DNA of 64,000 nt from Brachypodius melanocephalos (GCA_013398615.1 VZSR01000028.1:69159-133158); one strand, 5' to 3'; positions 34,629 to 49,139 are shown, counted from the first letter of the stretch. Notes: generated from the letters alone by a model not told the origin. Translations and numbers: made by a program.

Positions 34629-36831
34629 AACTTGAAACTCAAGCTGGTTAGCTCTGACTTTAAAAAAATCTCCATAAATGTGGACTAAAAGCACATGAAG
34701 TCGTACCATATTTACACACCTTTAAATTCTGTGGTTTTGGGAACCACACAGAACAAGCAAAGATCTGAAGAGGATGCAGAGCAGCTGGCCTTTTTTCAAA
34801 CCCAATCCACACTTTCACTCTTGCCACTCAGGCCACAAGACCCAGTATGTACTTATTCATTCCTGGGTCAGAATTGCTCGGCTGGCAGGTGTATGTAACA
34901 CTATTGTCAGAAATTATGTGAGAGCCTGCAAAGCCACCAGTATCCAGCAATCAGAAACACAGAGCTAACACAATGCTACCGCTAGGTCATCACTTTAAAA
35001 TACAAACCCCATAGCTTAAAGTTTCCTTTATTCTTTCTTCTTCTGAGCTCAGTGAAATTTAGCATGGTTGGCTGTAAACACTCACTAATGTTTCTACATA
35101 ATAGAAGGATATTAGATAACACTAAACATAAAGAGTGCTGTCCTTCCAGTTTTACATTAACCTCTTGAATGGCACTTTCTTAAACTGGGCATACTGCATA
35201 ATCTTCTACCTTTGATCTAGACATAACAACCACTTTAAAAGGAAGGATTCTGTTTTATGTTTTATGACATGCAAGGCTGATTATACTCAGCTATGAATTG
35301 TTAGGTGTCTGTCCTCAGCTATGTGCTCAAACATTTAAACATCGAGACAGATTTTTGAACTCTTCCATAAGTAGTTCATATTAATAAATCCAGATGAAAG
35401 CCCCAGCTTTCCCTATCACACTGAATGATTACACAGTGTCTGAGTTCGTATGGACTAAGAAGACATGTATTTCTGAAATACTAACCATTATTCCATCATG
35501 TTCTGGGATTTTAAGGGTATTTCAGTCTCCTCGTTTCACTCACATGCCTTGCACTTACTGGAGAAGAAAACCTTCTGTTTCTAAGGATGACTGCACAGAT
35601 CATTTTTACATCATCCAGCTCTAGCTCATCGTCACAGCTCAAACAGCTTGTCACAGCTTGGACAGGCTGCCTGCCTGCTCAGTCTGAGCCAGCACTGCCT
35701 GCAGATGACAGCAGTGCCCAGCAGGTTACAGCAGTGTCCTGGGGGATCCTGTCACCTACAGCAATTCACAGGAGGGACACCTGCACAGGTCTGCTTCACA
35801 GTGCTTCTTTGTCTGTTCTGGGTAACTTTAATTCCTAATGGTAAAGTTTTTCTCCTGATCTGTTGTCACAGTGGCATCACAGTGCTCTACATAACATCTT
35901 CACGTGTTTTAATCCACCCCCCCAGGTCTGAACACTATAGGAGTGACACACTCTGGGACAGGTCTCCTTAAACCATGAGCACATGTTACTACAGCACAGC
36001 AACACTCCTGTACTGTACTGTGTTATTCAAAGTCCACAAAGATGAATTGGTTCTTACATAATTTTGCATGTACATTGTCATTCTGGGGTTTTATCTTCAT
36101 GGAATGCAGAATCTACATTGTTCTGGAACTTCTGTTATTTTGTGCTCACTCTACCTCTGATAAAGTTTTAAATTTTAGCTTGTTAAATGTGTTATTGTGG
36201 GACAGTGCTAAATCTGTGCAATAATTAAATTCAAAGATGTGTGGTGGCTTAATGTAAAACTGTCTGAGTCAGACTTTTTGACAGGCTTACTTAAAGTAAA
36301 AAAATAGTTTGGATTCAGTCCAAGGTGAGAAAAGCAGTGGTTTAGGAAACGATCATATATTAGCTGTCTGAAAACAGAAGCAAAAGAACCACCCACAGCA
36401 CTTCAGGCAATTCTTGGCATTCAGAGGAGGAAGATAGTAATCTGAAAATTTCAGTCAGTGACTTATACACTAAAAATCTGTCTCTTGAATTCTGCTTACC
36501 CAGGTGTACCTAGCTAATGATTTTTACTATTGGGGATATGCTGTCAAGCTTGCATATCAAAGAAACAAAGCAATGTAAATATTACAAGGTAACAAGTATG
36601 AGACAAAACTCCAGGAAATACAACTAAGGATGTATGAGGGAACAGAATACTCAAAAATAATAGTAGAACTTTTTTCAAAGAGACAACCAGACGGCTTTAA
36701 AAAAGTGCAGAAACAGAGGAATCTACTATTTACACTTTCTGTCTGAATGTTTACAATAACAGTCTCAAAGAGGGCAATAAAGGTTCCTCTTTTGCACAGC
36801 ACTCATTTCTATTAGAAACACTGGAAAATGG

Positions 36832-36884
36832 GGTTGTTTGGGGTTTTTGTTTTGGGTGTTTGTTTTTCTTTTTTTTTTTTCTAG
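36832..36884 (+). repeat. T/G-rich tract ending in an acceptor-like site
   Basis: T/G-rich low-complexity sequence followed by about a dozen pyrimidines and CTAG. By sequence it is an excellent 3' splice site, but similar T/G tracts occur elsewhere in the window without exons. Confidence 0.6.
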
Positions 36885-37154
36885 GACACATTTGTTGACA
36901 AAGTTATTAATAGGTTAATTGATGGCAGTAGAACTTTTTTTGTAGTGAGGCTAGACTCTTCTGCCTATATTCTTTCAGTAGGATTCCCTTCCCTCTCCGT
37001 CCCCTTTGGGAACTTTGGGAAGTCTTTCCAAGGTTGTCACGGATCTGCTGTATCTACAATACTACACCTTACTATTGCAGCCTGGCAGCTGTACTCCAGG
37101 AGCTGCTGTGCAGAGCTGCCAGGTTCACTCTTCACCTTCACTTCAGCATTCTAG
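36885..37154 (+). other. 89-codon frame starting exactly at a strong acceptor-like site
   Basis: Immediately after the CTAG acceptor at 36881-36884 one frame stays open for 89 codons, ending TAG at 37152-37154. It begins DTFVDKVINRLIDGSRTFF, and the in-frame codon before it is TAG, so the frame opens exactly at the acceptor. A strong donor-like CTTGCAG|GTGAGG lies further on near 37213, beyond the stop. No domain is recognised. Chance is plausible; a terminal or non-coding exon is the alternative. Confidence 0.15.
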
Positions 37155-38338
37155 TTCAGGCTAATTTCTCTAGAATATGGGGCAAAACCAGAAAACTTGT
37201 ATACCTCTTGCAGGTGAGGAATAACCCCTTCAATAATCCTACTGAGCAAAAGTAGCTCTTTTAAGTCTCATTTGTGAAATCTTCCTCTCTGCATTGGCTT
37301 GAAAGTGTTACCACCCACTACCACCTTCAATTAGCTAATAAGATCATGTGTTTGAAACAATTTCCCAAACTACATGGAACTGCTCTGCACTACTCAGTAA
37401 GCCTTTCTTTCTGCTGAATATTGCTGCTTCAAAGAGGGGTTAAAACAACCTCCATTAGGAAACCAGCCTTGCAGATGACACATATCAAGAGACCAAAGTA
37501 TGAAGACAGGGCAAAGATACACACAGCAGGCCAGTGCAGCCCTCTCAGAGCCAGCCCTGAAGCTGGTAAGAGCCAAAAGGTATTATCCACAAACAGGTCA
37601 GCAGCATGCACTGGGAGGGATGTAGGTATCCAGCAGCAGGGAGATTACATAAAGCAGCTTTGCAGTGCTGTGGAAACGCATCAGAGAAGCAGCGATCTCA
37701 TGGGGTGAAGACAGGGAAGAAGAGATGCTCTATGAATGATTAAAAGCAAAACTTTTTAAAAGTCTTCCAGAGAAACAGAAGCAGCTTATTTCAGGACAGT
37801 GTTATACAGGCTACATCTGTCACAACTGAGGAAAGGTTTTTGCCAGGGGGACTGTCAGTAGTCAGCTGGCAGACAGACATGATTTCTGGGATTAATGACA
37901 GCTAGTAAAGCATCATACTTTGTGGCAAGGAACATGAGAGGGATGGACGTGCAAAGGACAACAACTGCAGAATTAAGTGGGCAAGGCTTTCCTTCTAGCG
38001 ATGGGATAAAAGATTTGCTGAGAGGGAGGATAATTTCCACGCAGCAGAGTTAAAAATAAAGTGAGAAATTCACGTATTGTGAGGGTACTGAGACAGTGCC
38101 AGGACACAGAGTTAAGACTACATGGGTATGTACTTTCACTCACTTGTTCCTCCTTTTCATATCTATGCACCTGCAACGTCATCATACGTGCCCTACGAAA
38201 AAGCAGCAAAGCCAGAGTTACATATGTCAGTTTTGACCTCTTAATTATTTGGCTAGAGACACAGGGAGCTTCAGGATCTTAACAAAAGAAGGAAGAGCTT
38301 CTGTTCACAGAACCCACTGGCTTATATAAAATAATTAG

Positions 38339-38376
38339 CTGGTTATTATAATAACTACAATAACTGGTTATTATAA
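38339..38376. repeat. Direct repeat plus 14-bp palindrome
   Basis: CTGGTTATTATAA occurs at 38339-38351 and 38364-38376. The first copy contributes to the perfect palindrome GTTATTATAATAAC (38342-38355). The site is A/T-rich and could extrude a small hairpin. Confidence 0.8.
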
Positions 38377-41300
38377 AACAATAAATCTCTACCATCAAAT
38401 AGGGTTTCACCAAAAATGTGTATTTATCACTTGACAATATATTTAAAATGGACAGAGTGGGATGATCTAAGGGAAATAGAATTTCTTTGTTTGCTGAATT
38501 CAGGCAAGATCCTGCAAAAAATTCATTACTGAAGTGAGAAAAGCATTCTCTTTCTGTCCACATCTCTAGACCCACCAGCCTCTAGAAAGAGCAGCCATCA
38601 TTTTTGGAAGGCATAAAGGCCCCAAGGACACAATGGTAAGATCAAAAAAAATTCTAACAGATAAGTGCTATTAAGGTGTGCAGATGAGATGTAGAAAAGA
38701 CACACATGGTGCCTCTTGGCAGTGAACTGGTGCACATAATTTACTGGAAGTAAGGGCACATGAAGCACTAGTGAAATGCCCTTCAGCAAAGGACGGTCAG
38801 GGTAGGTCAACCAAAGACTGAGAAAAAAGCATTCAAATTCTGATATCAGCAAAAATTTAATGCCAACAGAAAATTATTATTTGCTCATTTCTGTGATAAA
38901 ACATCTTTTTTCCCCCCTCCCAAACAACAAAAAATTGATCAAGTGAAAACAAGCTGCCAAAGCTACACCCAAAGAGAGTATTTCAAGGACACGTAGCATC
39001 TAGAACACTCATGCACTTGCAGTAAGGGAATAACCACACTTCAGGCTACCTTTTTATGTAACATATCCACACACAAATTACATAGCCTCAACTTCTTACA
39101 GTTCGAAATGTGGAATTCAGATGAAGTCCATGTTCCCACAGCTGATTCTCCAGCCCTTAACTAAGGAGCCCCTAGCCCATACAAGGCTGTTTGAGCTCTG
39201 AAATAAGGCATGGTACATTTTTGCACTGCCAGGCTAAGGGCTGTGTTCCACAGAGGAGCATAGAAAGGGGCTTCTGTTTCTTGGGAAAGAGACCTAGGAA
39301 TTAAAAAGGAACAGAAGAGGGATGAAAAACTTGCTGGAAAAAGAAACTTGGCAAGAAAATATCTGGGAGTTATGGAAAACCAGTGACATTAATCTGGTTC
39401 ATCTGTTTTCCCCACAGCTCCAGCAATGGGGATCTGGAAACGATGTGCTCACAGCACCTCTGGTATTTGAAGTGTATAATTTTTCAGTCAGCCTAGCTTA
39501 CATTTTTCAGACTGGAACAATCTGACAGTATTTCCTTGGGACAGCGGCAAGAATATATAAAGCTATTTCAGTAAGAATTATGCTGAAAGGATGAGAAACA
39601 ACAATAAGCAGTTTTAGTGAGAAATAGTCAAAGCTTTTTTTGCCTCCCTAATTTATACTAGGAGTTGCATGGCTGAGAACAACATGAAAAGCTAAAAATT
39701 GTCACATGCATAGCACACTCCTCCTTTTTGTAGGCTTGGCATTAGCTCCTGCTTTGTCACTTTGTTCCCAGCTCAGAGAGGAACAGTCAAGAACCAGCCC
39801 AGCAGGCTCAGGGAGCCAGGACACGCCTGGGGGTGCAGGGGCAGGCTCAGGAGAGCAGGGGCCCTGCCTCAGGGACCCCCTCCCTCTCCATCTTCTGGTT
39901 TTTTATCAAGTCCTGCCCATGTGCAAGTGCTGGGCTTCCCCTGCTCAGACACACACAGGGACACATATACAGACATTGCTGGGGACTGAGTTTTCAAAAA
40001 TACCCAAAATGCTCCATTGGTTGCAGCAATCATTATAAGAGGAGAAGGTCTCAGCTAAATATTCATATAACAGCAGGTCCAGAGCAAAAAGCAGCAGCAA
40101 ATAATACATGCTACTACTCACCAAAATACTGCTTTGAACTACTTTTTTTTTTTTTCTCCCACAAGAGATTTTTTTCTGCAAGTCAAAAAACCCAAAAACA
40201 CTTCTCTCATTGCATTTCTTTCTGGAACACAGGCTGTATATTAAGTTAGAAGACCTATACTTTTTGGTGATTCAGAAATCACCTCTTGGGCCACAGAGTT
40301 TCATAAACAGCTTTCAAGTGCCACTTATTTAAATAACATGACTGCCCAGAAAGGAACACAGTGATCAAGGAGCATAATAGGCCATTTCTGGCCTAGGGGA
40401 GGTGCAACCTTATTTGCTGCATATTAAATTAGCAAAACCATTTCACAGACCTTTACAGCCTCATACATTAAAGTGCAAGATGCAATTCTGCTTTGAAAAG
40501 TAGCCCAAGAGAAACAGTATATCATTGAGTTAATTCTTTACTGTATCACCATCTTTTTATCAAGTTAGGAAAAAAAACCCCAAACCAAAAAACAACACAA
40601 ACAAAAAACCCATGGAAGAACTAATAAAGGTGTAGTTTTTCTAGCCCCCACACTTTAAAAATATAGTAGGATCTTCCCACCCTTACAACACGATCAATAC
40701 CAGAGAGTAATGTGCTAACAAGGTTCTAAGAAATGAAAAGGATGTCCTTAAGCTTTACATAAAATGCCATGAACAAAATCAGCAACAAATTCTTTTCAGA
40801 AGAGGAAGGTTTTGTTGTCATATTTCAGCTACAAAAAATCCTATTACAACTCCATAAAGGCATAATCCACACAACTGGATTTGAAGCTTCCCCTATTCGC
40901 CAGCCCATCCCCAAGACAAAGGGTAGGGCAACAGAAGAGGAGGAGCCCAGGACAAGAACACAAGAGCTGGTCCTCACCAGTTCTCACACACCTGAGCTGC
41001 TTTCTATGGAACAGGCACAGAGCAAAACAATAAAACACACATTATAATAGGGAGGTCATTTGTGACCTGCATAAGTCAGAAGTTATCATCTAACCACAAA
41101 GCTACCAGTGCAGCCTCAGGACTGTAGGTATCATCCTGCTTGCCCAGGAAGTGTTTAATAAGCTCTTGGGTTTCTGAGCATAACTTAAGTTTACCTGAGT
41201 ACAGGAGTTCACCCCTTTGGTTAAAAAAAAAAAAAATTTAGGTGTCAAGGACCAAGTCTGTGAAGAGAGAGCTTCTTTCTGATGGAGGGACTTAGCCTTT

Positions 41301-41788
41301 TCATCAGTAGAAGAGTTTTGGAGCTCCCAAGCAGAAAGAACCAAGGAACTCCCTACACAGACCAGGCCACAAGAGCACCCCTTGATCTTCTCCTGAACAA
41401 AGCTTTTTCTTCTATAAGTACAGCAATACATCTTTACATTATATCCAACACTGATCAGGTAATGTTGAATTAATTTCAAGCTGTAATGCAGACTGAGAAC
41501 ATTCATAGTGATAGAACTCTCGATGAGACTACACTGATTGCAAGGATTTCAGCAGGTCAGCTGTAATGAAGCAGTTCAGCCATTATATTTCCTACTTTTG
41601 ACCTATACTCCCCGTATATTTTAGAGTATATTACACTCTGCCATTTTAATTGAGAAAATTAATCTTTTCTTACAGCTGTAGAAAGGTTGAATGGTTTGCA
41701 ACAGTTCAGTTTGCCCTGCAATAATATTGTAATCCATTTTTTCTTATCTCAACCCTGCACAAGGCTTGCACCCCTAATAATAAAGTAA

Positions 41789-41815
41789 ATGTTAGTAAAT
41801 GTTATTTACTAACAT
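41789..41815. repeat. Perfect 12-bp hairpin with 3-base loop
   Basis: ATGTTAGTAAAT (41789-41800) and ATTTACTAACAT (41804-41815) are exact inverted copies around GTT. AGTAAATGTTA also repeats directly in the left part (41784-41794 and 41794-41804, sharing one base). The near-zero loop suggests a templated replication error. Confidence 0.9.
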
Positions 41816-44800
41816 GTCAATGGTACTTCCCTTCCCTTTTCCCAGCAGCCAGGGAAAATATCCTAATATCTAAGATGATGCATTTCCCTACCACATTACA
41901 TACGGTTATTATTTTATATATATATAGCTACTCTTGGTTTAACTCTCCAAACTGTTTTTTTCACTTATTTGCATATGTAAATATTTGAAGGACCTACAAT
42001 TTCATTTGATAGATCTAAGATTGATGCACTTTTTTTAAAACTTGAAGTGATGCACTGATAATAAAAGAAATGAGACTTCTGGGCTAAAGACCTAAAAATA
42101 ATGAGGGCTAGTGCCTCTGCCAATGTAAGTCAGCATATTTCCTTTGATAAAGCTCTGTTAGTTAGCAGCCAGGATTCAGTCCCACCTGGATTGCCTCTAA
42201 AGTAGATAAAAATAGTTCTGAACTCTGAGGCATGAGCCAGCACCAAAGAGATTTCAAAGAAACTGCTTATGTTTCCCCAAAGTTAAATTCAGATTCAAGC
42301 TACCCACTACCGCTTAAGAACCTTTTATTCAAGCATAGTAAGTCCTTGACGAACTTGCTTGAAAAAAATTGTACATGGACTAGTCCCATAGATACACTTC
42401 TGTTTTTCAAAGGTATCAAGCATCAGTAATTATATCCTCTTACTCTGAAACGTACATGATACTTAATGTAAAAGTGAACACAGCTCACAGTCATTTTAAG
42501 AAAAAAAGGGAACCTGTCAAACTAAATATCATAATCCTGTGTAGTCTGATCATAAAATGAAATATTACTGAAAACTGACTGAAGGTTTTGCTATACTGCA
42601 AGATAAGATCTTGGCAAATAAAGCTGCTGCAAATGTTTGAGAAGATCTTATGCATGTGCTGAATCGTGTAACAGTTTAAGGCATTTCCTTCCATTAAAGA
42701 GCTGGGGCCTCTTTCTGTAACTAACACACTTTAATTTTATTTCAGGCTGTTCAGGAAACATTCTTTCACATTGCAAAAATCCTTCAATACTGTACTTCAC
42801 CAGAGGTTAGAATAAAGTTTACTTATTTGTTTGCTTAATAATAACTGAGAACATGAACTTTCTGTGCTGATGGGAAGATATTGCCCAGTATTTAATCTTC
42901 TAGCTGTGTTTCAGCAGTCTCATAATTTAACAGAAAACAGAACAAATTAAAAGGCTTGAGTCCCACTCCTGCAGGCAGTCTGTGCACAGTCCTATGCAGG
43001 AAGGGACAGTGTGAGCCAAGCTCCCAGCCCTGGGGATGGAGGCCAGGTGCAGCACTGTGTCCAGCAGCACCCTGCTGACACTCCTATCAGTCACAAATGT
43101 AGCATCAACAAACTGTAGCTTTTCACTCAGATGTAACAACAACAAACATCCAACCTTATCTACATGGGGCAATGTACACAAAAGTGCAGTACAAGGCTAA
43201 AGGAAAGCCATTTTTATTTCTTGTAGACAACTGAAATGGGATTCCAGACAGTGAATGATATGGCCCTTCCTCTTTTCAGTGTCTTCAGCTTTGTGAACAA
43301 CAGTCTAGCTCAATTATTTGTTGATGATATATAAAGGCTGCTGCTGAAGGACTACAGATCAGTTCGCAAAAATATCATCTGAATATATACAGTGCCTGTG
43401 CTAGAATATTCTAAGATTTATTTATCTTAGTGGTATCTAGCTTTTTTAACATACCAAAAACAATCTATACTTAGATAGATCAAAATGATAAAGTAATGAG
43501 AACAATATACACTTCCACCACACCCACTTAATCTGCTGAGAACATGAAGGAGATGGTTTAACTTGGGCTGTAGGTGCAAGTTCGGAACATTTTAGAAACT
43601 TAAGCAACTGAAGTTACATCAATTAGTACATGAAGTACATGAATTAGGTTGCTCATTCATATTTGCATACACACTTGGCTATGAAAACCCACAGAAAAGA
43701 TATAATAAGCATTAATGCCACACAAATTTCTTTGAGCACTAGGGTAGTGTTTCACTCCTCTGTAGTCTAAGTATCCTAGCAAATCTTTGCTCCCATGCAC
43801 ATTCAGATTTAAATATGAGATTAGTTATATTTAATCAAGGCTACATTACTGTTTGCCCCTGAAAAGATGACAGCAGCATGGAAGGTTTATTCTAAAAGAT
43901 TTTGCTCCAGTAGGTCAGCCTAAAATTAATACAGATCCAGCGCAGAAATCCACAAAAATTAATATAAAGGCTCATTTTATAGGCCTGACACCAAGGCAAG
44001 TAAAACCAAACCCTGAAAATTACATACACATGCCTCAGTGTAGAAAACCTGAAGAGAAAAGTTTTTCTGAATGTCAAAAAAATTGGTTTCAGTGAGCTGG
44101 TAAACTTTAGAATAATTTCTAGAAAAGATACTATAGGTGAAGTCCAAAGAGTTCTGAAACCATTAAAAATTGTTATTTCCTCTTTATTGTCCACTTCCCT
44201 CTGAACACATTTCTTTTGTCCACTGATAAGTCAAGGCATGTAACTTCCTCTTTCAAAGTATGGCATTTGCATAGTTAAGAGGAACTGCCCCAGTTGCTCA
44301 AACAAAAGTAGTTGTAAGATTCAGAATTTGCCATCTGACGAAGATTTGAAGATTGATGCTAGGTGGCAACAGATGGGTCAGAGCTACCTACTCCAACTCA
44401 AGTTAATAACCTCTCTTCAAAGGAGCTAAACTGCTTCTACATTGTATTGAACTGGAGAATCCATAAAAACACTGGGAGGGCAGTAAGGGGGTGGACATGG
44501 AACTCTTTGCAGGGAAGGAGACGATTGGCTACAGCTGCACCACTGGGGGCAGAGGAGATTCTGCAGTAAATTAATTATGCACACATGTATCAATAACACT
44601 GTTGCTGAGCTGCAGCAGAGGCCTCATGATTAAAAGGATTAACCCTAAGTTAGGCACAGAGTTTGTCCCCATATAGATCTCTGGATCGGACCCTGTATAT
44701 TTAGTGAAACAATGAGCACAGGAAACAAAACAAACCAATGAGAGATAATGGCACATCAATTAATAGGTAGCAAAGACAAAGGGTGAAGCGATGTGTGAAA

Positions 44801-47800
44801 GAGCCAAGAGCGCCTGAAATTTCAAAAGGCATTTCAGAACAGAGTAAACATACCTTGCTCTTGAGCAAACTATAAATAAGCACATGTTAGTGGCATCACT
44901 GAAAGACAACTCAAGACAGAAAGCACTGTCAGGCAACTGTATTTTTGTATGATGTAGATCTCTTTCTTATATTACAAAGTAGGATGAAGCACCTGACCTA
45001 AAATGAGAAGTGGCAAAGACAGGGCTCTAAGTGTTCAACTCTGGGTCAATACTGCTGAAAATAATTTTTACTTCTACAAACCTAAACCCAAATTAGCAAA
45101 CTATTTACACTTAAACAGATTTGCTGATATCTGCCTGCCTATGCAGAGCTAGGATGTATGCAACACAAAGACCTATCTGGTGGTTTATAGCCAGATTTAT
45201 TTGATCTTACAGCTTCAGCCACCGTACATTCTAAATCTGCAAAAATCATATTATAATCAATATAAAAAATAACAATCATAAGAAAAATGTCTATCCTGAA
45301 TTATTATATCATAAGATCTATAATGGATCAGATTAAATGAGAATCTTTTCTTTTGATTGCTCAAGCATTAGTTTCTATGTCAGGGACTGGACTATACAGA
45401 AGAGTGGTAATGAATTACAGATTGGCAATGAAAAAGCAGCTTTTCATCAGCAGGCTGCCTGCAAACTCCTGTCCCATCTACAGAGATCCTCCTTGGCCTT
45501 CTGCAGCCAGCAGGCCAGCTGTGCTGCTCCACTTCTTACTGGATGCATTTCAGTACCAGAAGAATGAAATGCTGCCTGGAACAGAAACTGCCCTGGGCCA
45601 GCATCATCCTCTCCCAGGCTGCTGGCCAGCCTGAACATAGAACACTGTTCTCACCTTGCTTGCTGATAAAAACAGGCAAGGAGCTCCAGCTGCATGACTA
45701 TTTCTCAACATTCCATTCAGCTACAGAGCACTTCCGGGGAACTTCTGAGAAACGGCTACCTGTCTAAGCCATGTTGCTTTGCCACGTTCCTTCCTCTTTT
45801 TGATAATCATACCAATACTGTCTGACACTTGGATTGCTGTGCCTTGGGCAGACTCATCTTGCAATTACACTCAATGCTGTTTGCTGGGAGGCTGAAAGCT
45901 CCAGCTGCAGAGAGACTGCACAGACCAGCTGCTTGCCAGCAGCAGAAACCTTGGAAAATTAAATAGGAAATGTAATTAATGATGCCTGTTCCTTTGACCA
46001 GGAGGACACTTGGACCCAAGATATGAAGCAGCAATTACTGAAGTGCACTTACAGAACTGTGGAAAGGAGCTCTAATGTAATAATGAGCAAGAATATTCTA
46101 CAAACTGAGTACATGTGATGCATCATTCAAATGATTACTCACACCGATCACAGGCAAACAGAGGCAGAGATATCACATACTCAAGGAAACTGTGCCAACC
46201 TGGCAGGAACAAAAGCCTAAAACATTTCTAATGAGAAAGGAGATTTTTACATCTGGAGATGACTGGGCTTCCCAGGACACTCTGCCTTCAAAGAAATAAT
46301 GGTTCTATCTACATTGCCATATCCTGGAGATGCTAGAGCTAGGCAGGTCTTGGCAGGAGCTATTTCTTTCATACTTTTAAGATGCTTTAAAAATTATTGC
46401 CATTATTATCATATCTGCAAGCATTTCTTGGTGCCAACGAGGTCATAAAATGCCGGGCAATGGAAGTCACACCTAATCTTCACCTTACAGTCACAAAATT
46501 TTTTAGATAGAGCACACAAAAATTCCCATTCCTCTATCAGCCAACGGTATAATTGTCTTTCATGAACCTCAAGGTCTGGAAGGTGCATGAGAAATACATC
46601 AGTATGATAAATACAATCAGCAACTCAGGAATCAGAATACTCCAGGCAGGATGTGCCACTTATGACCAAAGACAGGATTACTGTGCTGGGCTGAATTGTA
46701 TATTTATGAGGAGAGAAAACACTTTCTGGAGGAGAAATCTCAAACTTGGAACTGACAGAAGAATGCTCAGGGTGCTCACCTCAAACTCTGCTTTTCCACT
46801 GCAAGAGCTATTCCACTAGATATTATTTTCCTTTTCTTGTGTCAACCAGCATTTCACCAGAGCAAGATGAAAAAGGGAAAGGTATGGTTTCTGAGGAAGA
46901 TGCTTAAGTTTCTCTCATCTGCTCTTGCAGTTTTGGGCATGGTGGCAACCTCCAAATGTTGGAGAAAAAAAAAAAAACAAAATCCATGGTGGAAGCAACC
47001 AAGCCTTCTCAGGATAGTTATTGTATGTGATGCTTTTCCTAAACTGAAATACAGACTACACCAATTTAAAGGTCTGAGGTATAAAATAATTTAAAAACAT
47101 ACACTAAAATCTCAAGACTAGTAGGCAACCCCACCTTCCACAAAGCAGCTAAGCCTAGGCTGAGGCTGTGGGATTATTCAAACCATGTTTGCAATGTCTT
47201 GGCAAGTTCCTGTGTAGTTGGTGGTTTGAAAAGGTTCCTTGCCAGTCCTGGACACAGACCCACAGCAGGATGCCTCCACATCTGGCAGTATTTACTATTG
47301 CTCTCCTGCCTCTGGCAGGGAAGGGAGGAAGGAATGGGGACTGGCACATTGCCAGGGTTCTTCAGCTGGCCTGAGAGACAGAGGGAATGGCTTTCCATCT
47401 TCTCAGCCATCAGCTCCAGCTGAGAGCTGCACTGAAACAGCTCCATTTGCTGGCTTATCCCAACTCTGTAATACAGTTATTTGTCAGATACTCTGGGTTA
47501 GCACCATTCTGTTTATTCAATCACACTATAATAAGTGAGATCTTCAGTACAGTTGACTGGGCATTTATTTTGGATTTACCATCTCTCACAGATCCAAATG
47601 AATACAGATTAAGTACTGAAACCACTGAAGGTGCACTAATTCTTTGGAGTATTTCTGTTGATGCACAAAATTACTTTTGACTGCAAGAAACAGGGTAGGT
47701 GATTTCCTAGTGGATCAAGTTTGGGATGACGGCTCCCCATGATCACCTTTTCAGCTTCCACTGGGAAGTTCCTATTTCTTCCCAGTGAGAAAAATGAGGT

Positions 47801-48699
47801 GCCTAGAACCTTGCATGCAACCTTGGGACAAATACTGGCAGGGGTGAGTACTGCTCTTGGTGTCATATTTGTTTAGCAAGAGCTCCCACAATTGGTTGAT
47901 CCTGCTTCTTTAATGTGCTATCCTACTCACTGGCAAGCAGTTAAACACTACTGATAATATTTCCAGACAGAGACTAGAAACAGCCTCTGTATTTTGTGGT
48001 TTCATTTCTCAGATTCTGTCTTTCCGCATCCCAATTTGTTTGGCTCCCCATGGCTTTTCTGCACTTTCACCAACAGGAAACCTTATAAATAATACAGATG
48101 TTCAACTGTCCCTCCTGCTTCCCTCTGCACTGACCTTCCTGAAGTACCACGTACAAGGCAGCCAGGTTACAGACCTGTCATTCTACCACACAGCACTGGG
48201 AACCACTGTAGTGATGGAAATCAAAAATCCAACTCAGATTTAGATGAATTTAAGATATGGGAGAACAAGTATAGACCTTTCACTTTTTATTTCGTCTGAC
48301 TTCTCCACCCCAATACCTCAGACAAATTCCAATAGCACTGACCTATGTCAATAGCTACTTTTAACTTGCACTTGACTGTGTCACCTTCACTGCAGGCTCA
48401 CAAATTGATCTATGATTTCCCTTTTCTCCTGATAGTTAGACGGTAGCAGATTGTCCACGCATCTCAGTTAAGCAGGAAATTCTACAGTTTGACATAAAGG
48501 CAGGGGTATCCCCACTGAACACCGTCCTTTCTTTTATGTCTAGAGGGTCTGTGTTTTTCCCTACCATTTTGCCAGGTCTGAATCATCAGGTTTCTCAGTG
48601 GGGTGCTCTGTTACAGCTTTATCAATTAAAGGTACAAATGTATTTTATACACAGTAATCCTCACAAGTTCTCTACAACACAAGAGCATTATTCACGCTT

Positions 48700-48735
48700 A
48701 TTTTATTTCTACTCAAAATCATTTTATTTCTACTC
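48700..48735 (+). repeat. 15-bp direct repeat
   Basis: ATTTTATTTCTACTC occurs at 48700-48714 and 48721-48735, separated by six bases. It is a local duplication with no evident function. Confidence 0.85.
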
Positions 48736-49123
48736 TAATACAATGCTACACAAACCTGATAAGAACAGAGTGCAATTACTGTAACAGGACAACCTTCTCA
48801 GAACTCAAGAGCAAGGCTGATAAGCAGCCAGATAGCACACTAATGAGTAAAATTCCTGTAGTCTATTAAATGGCTAATGAAGGTATCCAAGACACCTGCA
48901 TCACTTTATAAAGGAAAATATAAAAAGGCTCAAATACAGCATTTAAAAAAATACACAAACTCATGATATTTGTCCATTTTGAATGTGGATAATAAACAAA
49001 TTAGCCAAAAAATAATCTTTTGATGATACTAGTCTTACTGGCTATATAAAACTACATAATGGAAATTGGTCAACAAAAGTAGGAGAGATGCAACTGTTCA
49101 AGACTGCTGAAGACTCAGGTGCC

Positions 49124-49139
49124 ACTGCATGCATGCAGT
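49124..49139. repeat. 16-bp perfect palindrome
   Basis: ACTGCATGCATGCAGT is its own reverse complement and contains overlapping TGCA/ATGCAT units. It could bind a dimeric factor or simply be a (TGCA)n microsatellite seed. Confidence 0.85.

Noticed and set aside
46850..46890. Acceptor-like CAACCAG with a donor-like AAAG|GTATGG about 35 bases later
   Set aside because: It is very short and there is no partner exon; signals of this strength are expected by chance.
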